A DNA stretch of 64,000 nt. Origin: Lunularia cruciata. Lineage: Eukaryota; Streptophyta; Marchantiopsida; Lunulariales; Lunulariaceae. Below are positions 32,849 through 44,169 of this stretch, piece after piece. The notes under the pieces are model-generated. The model ran no database searches. It was not told where the DNA came from and saw only the letters and a program-made list of their open reading frames with translations. Both the position numbers and the translations under genes were made by a program. Every line of letters begins with the position of its first letter. The stretch's first letter is position 1. Where the stretch lies: NCBI GenBank assembly GCA_948567375.1, contig OX419755.1:53325001-53389000 (forward strand), in the 5' to 3' direction.

Positions 32849-32968
32849 GATGGGAAGTTTACCAGGAAATCAGCCATGGAGCAAGCTTTGAAGAAAGATG
32901 AGTCCCTAGATGGGAAGTTTATTAGTGAAACAGCCATAGAGCAAGCTTTGGAGGAAGATAAGTCTGTT
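32849..32968 (+). repeat. 20-residue coding repeats, units 2 and 3
   Basis: Two adjacent 60-bp units reading DGKFTRKSAMEQALKKDESL and DGKFISETAIEQALEEDKSV. With unit 1 at 27217-27277 they form a three-unit tandem repeat in the gypsy frame between protease and RT. Confidence 0.8.
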
Positions 32969-33079
32969 TTGCAGTGTGGATCAAGCAGATTGCACAAGGA
33001 CAATTGGAGGAGGGCCAAGAACCTCATCAAGCAATGGTTGCTCAGATAGTTTAGGAGTTTACTGATGGTTTCTGGATGA

Positions 33080-34240
33080 TTTGCAGAAGGGATTACCTTC
33101 CGATTGTAGTATGCCCTTCAAGATTGAGTTATTACCAAGGAGTACTCTAGTGAGTAGACCAAACTATTTGCTCTTGCCAAAGGAGTTGGAGGAGGTGCAG
33201 ATAACACTTATGGAGTTGTTGGAGAAAGACTTCATATGACATAGAACCTCTCTTTGGAGAGCACCGGTACTATTTGTTCCAAAGAAGGATGGAGGACTTT
33301 GTTTCTATATTGACTACCGTGGGCTCAATAAGCAAACAATGAAGAATGCATATCCCTTGCCTCGGATCAATGACTTGCTTGATCAATAGAGTGGAGCACA
33401 ATAATTTTGGATCTTTGTAGCGGCTATTGGCAGATTCCTATTGATAGGGAGGATATGCAAAAGATTGCCTTTTGCACAAGGTATGGGCATTTTGAGTGAA
33501 GAGTTCTACCTTTTGGGCTCACTAATGCTCCAATAGTCTTCATGGATCAGATGCATTAGGTGTTGGATGGACTATTGGATCAATATGTGGTGGTGCTCTT
33601 GGATGATATCTTAATCTATAGCAAGACAAAGGTAGACCACGTGAATCATGTTCAAGAAGTCCTAAGACGACTACAACAATGGAAATTTTACTATAAAAGG
33701 TCAAAGTGTGCCTTTTGGCAGATGGAAGTTACCTTCTTGGGTCACAAGATCTCATCAGAGAGGATCAAGATGGAAGAGGAGAAAATCAAGGCCATTATTG
33801 ATTGGCCTACTCTAAAGGATGCTATAGAAGTATGGGCATTTAGTGGATTGGCCAATTTTTACCGACTGTTTATCCATTATTATGCTCATGTGGCTGCACC
33901 ATTGATTGACCTCTTGGGGAAGAACTTGAGCTTCTAGTGGACCACCAAGCACAAAGAAGCATTAGAGAAGTTGAAACATATGGTGTCTTCAAGGCCCATT
34001 CTTCACTCACATGATCCTCAACTACCCTGTGTGGTTAATATTGATGCTTCTAACTTTGCAATTGGAGCCGTGTTGCAACAAGAATTCCTAGATGGACTAT
34101 ATCCCATTGCCTTTATGTCTTGCCGACTAAATACAGCTGAAAGGAATTACTCTACTTGGAATCAAGAACAACTTGCAATGGTATATGCCACCAAGATATG
34201 GAGGCATTATCTCTTGGGGAACAAGTGATCATGCAAACTG
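33080..34240 (+). pseudogene. Gypsy reverse transcriptase and RNase H
   Basis: From about 33080 fragments of the RT fingers are readable through stops ([25 protein letters not shown] in shifting frames). The 33560-33937 frame has YVVVLLDDILIYSK, holding the two catalytic Asp residues, then KRSKCAFWQMEVTFLGH and GLANFYRLFI. The 33971-34228 frame has VVNIDASNFAIGAVLQQ, the first RNase H Asp block, and AERNYSTWNQEQLAMVYA, where the catalytic Glu is present. At 34256 the domain is cut by the MULE-like insertion, inside the TDHKPL block. Confidence 0.85.
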
Positions 34241-34265
34241 ATCACAAACCATTGTTATAGATCTT

Positions 34266-34888
34266 TATGGAAATGTTCTTTTTACTTTAATGGATAATAG
34301 AAAATTTTAAAATGTTTTAAATTGTTTTAAAATTTTTTTTTCTTATTCTTTTCTTGGTTCATGCGGGTCTATCACTTGTGTTGTCCCATTATCCTAACAT
34401 ACAAGGAATTTTAGGGTTTTCATGGTCTGTGTGGCTTTGTTTAACCAGGGTGCTTGCTCCACAAATTGATTGTTCTTTGTTTTGTCAAATATAAGTGTCG
34501 CTGGTAAAGGTCTAAAACGAGGGGCTGACCAAGAGCATTTTGGTCAGGACTTTGAAGATGTTGTGTTCAAATCAATGCATATTCAATACTTGCACTGCAT
34601 CTTAGTTGTTTCATCTATGTCAAATAATTGGAAAATGCATCTTGCAAATTGCTTGAAGAAGCCTCGTGCAAATAGATATCTTGATAATTATATGAATCTG
34701 CTTCAATTGTCTATTTTATATACCCAATTCAATGTATCATTCTTTTTCCTTGGTGAACTATGATGTTCTCCATACAATTAAAAAGAACATTTTATCAAAA
34801 ATTGTGGAATTTTAAAATGCATTTTAAAACACGCTTTAGAATGTTTTAAAACATCCTATTTTAAAATAAGAAAAAATAAATGTTTCCC
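34266..34888. mobile_element. Short MULE-like (Mutator-type) element
   Basis: Inserted in the RNase H region. TATAGATCTT (34256-34265) and TATAGACCTT (34889-34898) flank it, a 10-bp duplication with one mismatch. The ends are imperfect inverted repeats: GGAAATGTTCTTTTTACTTT on the left against, in reverse complement, GGGAAACATTTATTTTTTCT on the right. Both subterminal regions carry repeated TTTTAAAATG/CATTTTAAAA motifs. A 9-11 bp duplication fits Mutator-like elements. The inner frame (34470-34763, 97 residues) has no transposase motif, so it is non-autonomous; the frame could be captured host sequence or chance. Confidence 0.6.
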
Positions 34889-34899
34889 TATAGACCTTA

Positions 34900-35999
34900 T
34901 ACTTGGAACACATGAAGAGTCAACATCATCAATGAGAGGAACAACTCCAATTGTTTGATATCAAACTTGAGTACAAAGCAGATTGGTTCCATGTCATCCT
35001 TGATGCTCTATCACGATGACCTAATTTGAAGTCTCTTCCTCTCATCACGGTAGCAATTACAACGGTGTCAATTGACCCCAAGGTCCAACATGAGTTTAGA
35101 TCAAATCTACAACAAGATCCCTTTTTCCAAATAATACATGGTTGTCTTACAACATGCAACAAGGAGTACAACACCTTCTCCTTCAACGAAGGCCTTCTAT
35201 CCATGAGGACCGGATCTATGTTCCAACCAAAGGTGATCTTTGACTTGTGCGCCTTCAAGAAGCCCATGATTTACCAATAGTTGGTCACATGGGTATGGAC
35301 AAGACCTTGGGTACCCTCTAACACCGATGGTGGTGGCCTAACATGACACAAGATGTTCAAGAGTTTGTCCAATCGTGTGAGAGCTACCAACATAACAAGG
35401 CCAACAACCAAAAGCCGAGTGGACTCCTTCAACCACTCCCCATTCCATCCCTTAATGGGAACACATGAGCTTGGATCTCATCACATCCTTGCCCAAGACA
35501 AAGCAAGGACACAAAGCAATCATGGTGTCTGTGGATAAGCTTAGTAAGCAAATCCACTTAGCACCAACCTTTGATACCATGGATGCTCCAACCTTAGTGT
35601 AAATCTACTTTGACAATATCTTCAAGCATCATTGGATGCCATGTGTACCCATCTCCAACCGTGATCCTTGATTAACCAAGAAGTTTTGGCAAGCACTCTT
35701 CTAGATACTTGGCACCAAGCTTGTCCACGGGCTATCATCATCAAACTGATGGACAAACCCAACATGAAAATTGTACCTTGGAGGATATGTTGCGTGCCTT
35801 TGTCAATGTTCACCATACCAATTGGGATGAATATCTTGCAGTTGTAGAATTTGCTTACATTAATTCCAAACATGCAAGCACCAAATTTTCTCCTTTCTTT
35901 CTCAATTTTAGCCAAGATCTGCTTGCTCCAGATTCTCTTCTTGCCCCTCTTCCATCTCAGGTCCCTCATACTTCAAGCCTCTTGACCACTATATCCTAA
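34900..35999 (+). pseudogene. Gypsy integrase
   Basis: Around 35275-35400 the text has VGHMGMDKTLGTL, RWWWPNM, EFVQSCESYQHNKA and QKPSGLLQPLPIP, the zinc-binding N-terminal domain and entry to the core. Near 35500 KAIMVSVDKLSKQIHLAP carries the first catalytic Asp, with further core text to about 35720. The 35709-35999 frame has STGYHHQTDGQTQHENCTLE, where the catalytic Glu of the ERVN/ER block reads EN, then WDEYLAVVEFAYINSKHAST. Stops and shifts separate the parts. Confidence 0.8.
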
Positions 36000-36172
36000 T
36001 CTCTCCAACAAGCCAAATTTCATCTCCTTGTTGCTCAAAATTGTTAGAAATAATATGCGGACCACCATCATCATGAAATAATATGCGAACCACCATCATT
36101 GCACATACAACCATCCAAGAGTTTGAAGCTTCAATGGCAATGAGGATGTCACCAACTAGCAATGGTGGAATA

Positions 36173-36584
36173 TGTAGCAATATGGAGTTTAGCGACATAG
36201 TTAGTATGGCTAACAAAGTAGAGAATAAGCCAAATTAGCCCAAAATATTCTAGAAGCATCTACAAAGCTTCTTGGAAAGCTTCTAGACTAGCTTAACTTG
36301 CACCCCAAGCAGGTAGCTTCTAGAAACTTCCAACTAGCTTAGCTTGCACGCCAAGTAAGCGACTTCTAGAAGGAAGCTTCTTGAGAAGCTTCCTAGTTAA
36401 CTTGGCTTGCACTCTAAGAAAGCGGTTCAAGAAAGTTTCTTGAGAAGCTTCTCAAAGGCCTTGTATTCTACCTATAAATACCAAAGCCAAATCTCATGCT
36501 AGGCATTTGGAGTTTTCACACATTCAAGTGTCCCAATGTGAGTTTCCATTCTCCTATTCCTCTCCTCAGTCTCAATGTTTTACA
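36173..36584 (+). repeat. 3' LTR, family G (gypsy)
   Basis: TGTAGCAATATGG to ...TTTTACA, preceded by a purine-rich GGTGGAA tract and followed by TTCCC. It contains a canonical three-part heat-shock element pattern (TTCTAGAAACTTC, 36318-36330) and a TATA box (CTATAAATACC, about 36472). A short indel relative to the 5' LTR created or removed the three-part motif. Confidence 0.85.
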
Positions 36585-36589
36585 TTCCC
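36585..36589. repeat. Target site duplication, right copy (TTCCC)
   Basis: Exact match to 25164-25168. Confidence 0.9.
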
Positions 36590-36900
36590 ACAATCCAGTG
36601 CAGTTCATGATCCAAAGTGACATGCTTTGTCCATGACTTCCTTATTTCTTCATTTCCTTTGTTTCTTCTTTGCTTCCACTTCTCCTTTTGCATGATGATC
36701 TTTCAATCACTTGTATGTTTTCTTGCCTTTCTTGGAAGCCTAAATCTTGGGTCATGTGACAATAACCTTCTTACATACGTTCATTGTATTGCATGACTCT
36801 TCTATTGGTATAAGATTTAGGGAGCTTCCACTTTGCATCTGCTAGTTGGTAGTTTTCCATTCTTGCTCTATGTTTGGGTGCATACCAATAGAGTTTGAAT
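36590..36900 (-). pseudogene. Upstream part of the coiled-coil reading frame
   Basis: Continuation of 23740-25163 on the far side of the gypsy element. The minus strand reads basic, Gln/Lys/Glu-rich text such as ERQENIQVIERSSCKRRSG, and MDKACHFGS near the junction. With one TTCCC removed, the frame joins that of the other side. The beginning is not identified. Confidence 0.4.
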
Positions 36901-37960
36901 GATGGATGTAATAATACGAAGTTATTAGACCATTAAGTAGAGGCTAATGAGCTAGTAAAATATACCAAATATAGCTCAAAGTTCTAGAAGTTGTCACGTC
37001 ATTTGTAGTGTTGCATCTAGATTGCTTGGACATTGGAGTTGCAGTGATAGTAATTGGAGTTATTTTAGCAATTTCTCAAAGACTACTTTCCGATGGTCAG
37101 ATTTTTTGTTTGGGATACTGACTTCATGGTGGGATCCACCATCACTTTGCACCATACGCACCGTTGAGTGTGCCATCAGCAGGACCGTTAGGGTTTTAGA
37201 CCTAGCTCAAGTCTAGAGGGTTATACTTTTGAAGTGCAGCTCCAAAGAGCTCACTTCTTTGATGTTGAACCTTCGAGTTCCTAGCTATGGTGGACAGAGG
37301 CCAGCAAGCGTCACTTGGATTCTCTTAGCTAGAGTGGGTGTGGCTTGATTGTAATCAGTGCCCAGTTGCTGGCAATCTATAGAGTGACAAATCAAGTACT
37401 GATCCGAGTTGAGTGGATTCAAGAGTTGTAAATAATTTGTAAACAATCTGATTTGATCTAGATGCAACATGGCGCAATTGTGCGCCATGCCACCTCCCAA
37501 ACATTGATGGTACTATGGACCCAAGCTTGGAACTTGTACGTGTAGGCTTGAGGTGTATGTTATGTGGCTCTTTTGGTGGAGCTGCTACGTTGTTAGTGTG
37601 TGATAGTTGTTTGAGAGGATGACATATGGCATGTATGACTCCTCCCCTCATGATGGTTCCTTAGGGACAATGGTTATGTCCTAGATGTACTTGACCTATA
37701 GCTAATTCATTCTTTATATGGTATAGATTGCAAACAGGCAACTAACGATGGGGCTCCATACACCCAGCCTCTTGATCTTTGCACATCATAGGGTATACCA
37801 TATACTTGGAATAGATGGTTATCTAGAGTTAGAGGGACCTAACCACCAGCTAGGAAGGCAATTATGGCACTTTAGAGCCTATGTATGACTTATGTGTGAG
37901 TTGTGCTTCTATAGCGTATGATGTTGACAACAATGTATGTTGTGTAGTGATGTATATACG
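36900..37960. other. Unassigned DNA, somewhat richer in G and C
   Basis: Several overlapping frames (for example 37285-37500 and 37355-37651, both minus) but no recognised domain or repeat. Confidence 0.45.
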
Positions 37961-37964
37961 CACA

Positions 37965-38310
37965 ACAAAGCACCTAGGAAGCCTCTTGGTGGGAAGCTTC
38001 AAGGTACTTTCCAAGGATTGGATAACTTGGACACCAAGTTATTGGCTAGCTTAGCTTGTCTGCCAAGTAGGTAAATTCTATAAGGAAATGTCCTTGGAAG
38101 CTTTTAAGGTAGCGTAGCTTACAATCCAAGGAGGTAGATTTGGGAGGGAAGCTTCTCAAGAGTATTATACGATTGATTATAATCACCAAAGCCCAAGTTC
38201 ATGCTAGGCATTCAGAATTTCCCTCATTTGAGAGTTTCAATATGATCTTTTGCTTGATATTCCATTCTCATATTTTCTCTTTGGTCTTTTACAATGGAAG
38301 TGACTTGGGT
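37965..38310 (+). repeat. Diverged LTR of family G, fourth copy
   Basis: Shares the AAGCTTC-rich upstream part, an AATCACCAAAGCCCAAG block where others have the TATA region, then TTCATGCTAGGCATTC and TTCCATTCTCATATTTTCTC. The TATA box is decayed here (TATAATCACC). No internal region is attached, so it is a solo or partial LTR. Confidence 0.6.
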
Positions 38311-40030
38311 ATTTCTTCCTTCCCTCCTTTGTAAGGAGGTTCATACCTATATAGAAGTGAACTACAAATGGAAACACAATTGTATCTTCTCCTTGCTCTC
38401 TCATCTATTGTACTAACTTAACCACTCATTCACAAAGCATTCATGCCCAACTCATTGGTTTTCTCTTTTGAAGGAGTTGGAAGAAAATAATTCAAGTTGA
38501 CATAAGCTTACTGTTCATCCTGTCTTAGGGGAGGCTGAACCCAAACAAGAAGGCTTGGGGTCCGACCGCGGTTAGTTAGATTGGAACCCCCTGTGACAAG
38601 AACACAGGGTATACTGGAAGCGAGTTCATTTGGATTTGAAAAGTTTCATGATTATTTTGGTGACAATTTGGCATTCAAAATATTTGAGAAAGTCAACTTG
38701 ATAACAATTTGTAATTTGTAATTTGTAATTCTTGGAAAGTATCATCTATCTTGGTCTTGAGTTTTAGCTAGGTTGACCGTGGAGGATATCTATAAACATC
38801 TAGCTAGATGAAGAGGTTTTAGCTCCAAGAATACACTACCAATGTTCTTCTATCCAAAAGGTAGGATTACCTCTCAAGAATTTACTACTTGTGTTGTCAT
38901 TGTCTTGAGTTTCCTCTAACATGGAAACATCAAATACGTTTGAGTTCCAAAGTAGGAATCCAAATTTCTATTTCTAATGTATTTGGCTCTAAGATGTAGT
39001 CCTCACTCAAAATTTTTTGGCATTTTTTTGATGAACTTGTGAGCCATGACTACTCTTGTTGATAGAATACTAACACAAAGATCCATAATGCCCCAAAACT
39101 CCTCCTCCCACAAACTAATTAGATTACAACACTACAAGAACAAGCTTCCATGAGGACAAAGTGTCAAGAAAGTGAAAATTAAGCAAGCATTGGCAAAGAA
39201 TGAAAAGTGAAAATGCAAAAGGTTTTGCCTTGCAACACAAGTTTGCAATTTATAGTTGGGGCAAACCATTTTTTCATTCAACTGTCATGGTGGTTGGTGA
39301 AGAGTCAAACATTATGTGTGAAGGCATTTCAATTCAATTCAAATGGCACACATTTATATCTTATGCAGGGCAATCATGCTGATTGAATGCGCTTCAATCA
39401 TTCTTGATACTTGGTGGTGCAACCTCATACAATGTTGTAAGTTTGTTAGACTCGTAGAGGTTTGCTCATAATTTTGAAGGTTACATTGTGATATTATGAG
39501 GTGACAACCTGACAAATATATGAAGTGACAAAGTTATAACAAAGTTCATAATGGCAACCTCTTTTAACTCTGGTCAAGTGGTTATAGGTTTGAGGCCAGA
39601 TCTTATAACTCCAATGTCCACAAAAGTAAGGATCTTTGTCTTTGCATGGTAATGTATCAAAGTAGTATGCCTTAAATTCATTTTGCATCCCAAGTGTTTT
39701 ATGAACTCATCTTCAAATTTAACAAAAATGTGTTTGTTGTTGTTTCCTAACTACAACACTATCTCATATTATGCAATACAATTGAACAAAAAAAATAAAT
39801 TCTGCTTTAATAAGGCAAGGGTAGGTCATTGTCAATCTTATTTAAGTAGAATAATTGTTTGAGTAATGGTTGGAGAATGTAAAGTATTGGAGAAAATTCC
39901 AAGTTTCCTAAGGAGATAAAATCCTAGAAAAATCATCTTTTGAGCAATAAGAATATTATATAAGTGTGAAATCCAATTCCAAGCTACTTATGAGGATACA
40001 ATCTAAACCTTTAACCAATGATAGCTAAAT
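38310..40030. other. AT-rich DNA without recognisable genes
   Basis: Contains a short triplet of TTTGTAA (38707-38730). Only short frames occur, with no domain, RNA gene or long repeat seen. Confidence 0.5.
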
Positions 40031-40039
40031 TTTATACTC

Positions 40040-40440
40040 AAAGATAACATAACGAGATAAAGTGAGAAATGATAGATAGCTTGCAAAATTTAAATGATGA
40101 AAGATGGTTTATAGGTGGCTAAATTTAAATACTAAGATATCGTGTGAAATGAGGAGAAATATGAAATAGTTAAAGATATAGTAAGAAATGAGGAGAAATG
40201 GTTAATTGGTGGCCATATTTAAATAGTGAGAAACAAAAAATATCAATATGAATAAATTATAATAGCAAGGAATGGTAGTAGTAAATTTCTAATAATTTGG
40301 GAGACATGGTTGAATGAAAAGATAGTGACACATAGTGAGAAATATTAGAATAATCACAAAGAAGATATGCAATCCAATATGTTAGAAAAGATTTTACAAT
40401 CCAATTGAGAAGATACAAAATATAATAAATGTAAGTGATT
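40040..40440 (+). repeat. Degenerate ~35-bp repeat field, locus 3
   Basis: The clearest locus. Successive units near 40062-40230 keep a 35-base spacing: a GAGAAATGGTTAATTGGTGG type half followed by a CTAAATTTAAATAGT type half. The modules are the same as those at 12520-14140 and 21180-21790, and in the same orientation. Confidence 0.7.
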
Positions 40441-40834
40441 TCTTGTTAAATTAAAAAATAGACAACTAGAGAATATACATAGGAAATTGAGTTCATAGAG
40501 AATCCTATACTGCATAGTATTTTGCAATTTATATGAGTTTTGGATAGAACCTTAAACAAGACTCCAATGCCTTACTAAACTAGCACTAAATTAGACCTTA
40601 TAACTTGGGTTTTATAATTTATTTGTGTATACTAGGAAGCCAAAAATGGATTACCCCAATAGTCCAAAATTAATTATAAGGATGACCGTTCTAAGGTTAC
40701 TTGCTACCCAAACTCAACCTTTATAACTTTGAGAGTTGATCAAATGACATGATATGGATTTTGTGGTTAGTATTGCTTGCGGTCTCTAATTTAATATAAT
40801 GAAGGTGTAATAGGCTGATACCTTGACTTATGCC

Positions 40835-41580
40835 TAGATCAAGGGAAGGTGACCACATAGAATACAAGAAGGATGGGAAGACAAAAGAGGTAGAAAGGAG
40901 CTAGGCCCCAATAGTATTGATATGAGGAATCTGCCCTATCACACCTAAGATATCTGAGCTATGCAAGTCTTAAGGTCTACAAACTACTAGAGCATCCAAA
41001 GAAGCATCACCTAGAATGATTGTTCTCCTATGGATTGCACCAACCAATTCTCTACATAGAGCAATGGACACACACTATCTAAAGTATGCTACAAAGTATG
41101 AGAGTGAGAGTGGTATCTCATGGCGTTTAATATGATAAGCTCTTATGCACTCCTTGACAAATGTGTCAAATGCCATGTTTATCGCTCCATATAACTTCAA
41201 GGCTAGAGGAACAAAGAGCATAATCCTATACTTGGAGACCTTGCATGCTGTTCCTCATTTTTCTGCCCATCTAAGAGGATGAGTAATCATTCCCTCCAAA
41301 ATCGCATCATGCATAAGGTCAATAATTACAACATCCGCCATTGTCACATAATCATCTCCGACCAAGTAGAAATATGCTTTGACACATGCCATCTACAAAG
41401 AATATGAACGCTCCTTCCAAGCAAGGTATCCACTCTCTTGTGCCATAGCAAACACCATATCCCTAATTGCATCATGGGTAGCTATCATGGGTAGACCATC
41501 ACTACATCTAGTATAGCACCACAAGTGAGTAACAAAGATGTTGACGGTGTTGTACTTTTCCTTTCTCTCTTTGGGAACAC
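40835..41580 (-). mobile_element. LINE-like dispersed repeat, copy B (longest), with nuclease-like coding text
   Basis: The minus strand reads as one frame from about 41580 to 40970 with only a few stops. It includes VNIFVTHLWCYTRC, THDAIRDMVFAMAQESGY, KERSY, then TMADVVIIDLMHDAI (about 41340-41300), LFVPLALKLYGAINMAF and SIALCRELVGAIHRR. The order H-D-x-x-R-D, then a Lys-Glu block, then ADVVI resembles the nuclease region that follows RT in some non-LTR retrotransposons, and the rest resembles the C-terminal tail of such proteins. No RT is present. The 3' module (TCTTCCCATCCTTCTTG) is shared with copies A, C and D. The nuclease reading is an inference. Confidence 0.5.
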
Positions 41581-41599
41581 ATAGGGTGCCTATTTGTGG

Positions 41600-44160
41600 A
41601 GATTATAGATCAAAAGCTAGAGGTAAAACCATAACTACTTGACTGAACATGCGTGTTACCTAACCGCCAAAACCCTTCTTTCTTGTAACTAATATTCTTG
41701 CTATCAAGAAGGGTAGTGATAGGCAACCTAACATGTCATCACAACACACATTCCTTGTCTGTTGGTCATCACTTCCAGCATTACCAAGGAGAAATATACA
41801 ACACTCCTAGAAGGAAACAAACTAAGCATAACGCCCGCATAGCAATCCAAACCAATTCGGCGTACAAACAAGCATGCAAGCACAAAGAGAATCCAATCAC
41901 AAGAATACGGCAACAACTCTCTGTGCTTTTTGTCAAAAAAGAGCTTCAAAGCCTTCTTGCTCTGTCATCAAGCTCATTTCAACTTGTACTCCAAGTCTAC
42001 TCCAATCTGAACTTCAGATTTCAACAAATTGCTACTCCAAGTGGAGTATTCTTATGTCTTCTTGATGGGGAAAATTTTTTGAAGCTTATATGAACATAAC
42101 TTTTAGTTGTGTAGCTTAGATTCAAGTGTTCTAAATTTCAGTGGAAAGTTTGTAAGATAAACTTTCCAATGATATAAAATAGGCCTCAATCAGATCACTA
42201 TAGCTTCCTTGAAAACCTATCAAATTTGGCCAGGTTTTTTGCAACTTTCACCCTAATTTTGAAACCACTATTTTAGGGTTTGCTCCTAGTTCTTGCCAAC
42301 TTCTCCCCACATTTCTGATTCAAAAGTACACTTGATACTTACAAACAATATGGCACCCTAAAACCCTTAATCATAGTCACAAGATAGGAGAATAGACATC
42401 CAATCAAGATGGAAGATAAAATTGCTCTATCGAGCTTATGACAATATTTGCAACAGAATGTTTTGCATCAGATCTCACTCTCAATAGATCTTGAGACAAC
42501 CAAAATTTTCACAATAGCTTGTTTTGTCCTTTTCTAAACTCTTGCAAATTTTTGTAGCCTAATCCAACCCCAGTCCCTAGATGTGGATTAATTTCTGAGC
42601 TAGGCTAACTTGTGAACTCTACAGACCTATGTATACTTGATCCAAGACCTTGAATTCTTTATTTCAAGAATTAACATGAACCCTTTGCATAGAGATGAGA
42701 ACCATAATAAAAAATAAGACTAAAATTTTTCATAAGGTAACTCAAACCACAACTTGTGGAGTGACCAAAACTCCAAACCTGATCATCAGCTCTTCGTCAA
42801 CACCTTAGATCTCAAAAGCTTCAACTTCAATCAATCAGATCTAATTCAAGATTGATCCAAAACTAGAATTTCTTGTGCTCAGAGCTATAAGAACTATGTC
42901 TACCCCACCAACAGATCATGAACATATTTCAAGAAGCTCTCCCAATTACCTACTTTGTGCTCTTGGGTATGAATTCTACTCCCCTTTATTCAATTGATGA
43001 TATCCTTCTCAAAATTTACTCAAATCATCTGATTTAAGTCTCCAGATTGTAGCCTGTCAGCTCTTCTCTCCAACCATGGTCTTCATTCCTCAAAAGCCCT
43101 CCCTAAACTCCCTCAATGGTCAAAAACTCTAGACTCCTTCTCTTGGGACCCAATTTCTTGGAAATTTGTCCTTTAGTTCATTCACTTTTTGACAAATGGA
43201 CCCCACAACTCCACCTTGAAGCTTATGGGAAAATTTGTAGGCATTCCTCAACTATAGAATCAAATAGATTGTCAAGTCCCAAACAAGCTCATAAGTAAGC
43301 ACCGAAAGGACGATAAGATCCGGATTTCCCATCACCAACTCCATGAATACTGCCCCAAAATGTATTACCATCCAGTCCCCTAAGCCGTCACGGTGTAAAA
43401 TCTGAAGCCTAATGAGAAAAGGATTCAAGAGTGGTAGATTGGTAGCACGGGACATCTCATGCTCGAATGTCTCCTCTGATGCTCTAACACTTGCGCTCTG
43501 CTACAACTCTCACTCCTAACGTCCTCCTCCCCCTCAAGACTCCTCAACTCAAACACACCCCGTCTCTACACTCTCCCTCACCTATATACATTAGAGCACT
43601 CAAACATGATAAGATTGTAACTCATGTGGCCAATCGTATACATGTTCATAGATTGCTCACATGGCAATGTATCATCCGTCGGATCTATCATACAACCTAC
43701 CCTACTAATGTAGAGATAACCATGATAGTTTATTTTTTACGGGTTGCGTAAACTACAACACGATAGAGGGTGGACTAAACCAAGGCGGAACCTCATCACT
43801 AAAGAGAAAGTGGTTGGCGCAAGTCGGAATGCTCTAATGCACAGTCAATCTAGGATCCAAGAGACTGCATCCTTGCACGAGCAAGAGCAAAGACATGCTC
43901 AAGTGGCCCGAGGAATAGACGAGTCAATGGGGAGAGAATGTAACATATGCTGACATTGTTGCTCCATCAAGGAAGAATGTAAACCTGTGGTCCAATCTGA
44001 TGATAGTAAAATAAATGATTGAACTTATCTCTAGATCTAGTACTAAACTATGGTGTTGCTTTAACTTAGCCATGATCCATGGGTTCTTGGCCCATGTCAC
44101 GGTGAAATATATAGATTAGATCTGATAGTTCATCATAGTGAACATAAGCTAGACCCATTC
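41600..44160. other. Unassigned DNA
   Basis: Frames of 60-131 residues on both strands (41698-42093, 41728-41949, 43252-43455) overlap one another and have no recognised domain. No tRNA or long repeat was found. The composition becomes less AT-rich towards 43500-44000. Confidence 0.45.
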
Positions 44161-44169
44161 TAGATAGAT

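Larger units (their letters stand above)
25169..36584 (+). mobile_element. Structurally complete Ty3/gypsy element with two nested insertions
   Basis: Two LTRs of 413 and 412 bp (25169-25581, 36173-36584) enclose a primer-binding site, gag, protease, RT, RNase H and integrase in the Ty3/gypsy order, and TTCCC is duplicated at both outer edges. A Ty1/copia element (27278-32844) sits between protease and RT, and a short MULE-like element (34266-34888) sits in RNase H. Without them the element would be about 5.2 kb. Several stops in gag, RT and integrase show it cannot move by itself. The LTRs differ by a number of substitutions and small indels, so it is not recent. Confidence 0.9.

Noticed and set aside
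34470-34763. 97-residue frame as a transposase
   Set aside because: No catalytic motif or zinc-finger pattern of any transposase family is visible.
36814-36832. Second primer-binding site (TTGGTATAAGATTTAGG)
   Set aside because: Only the first nine bases resemble a primer-binding site, and no LTR end precedes it.
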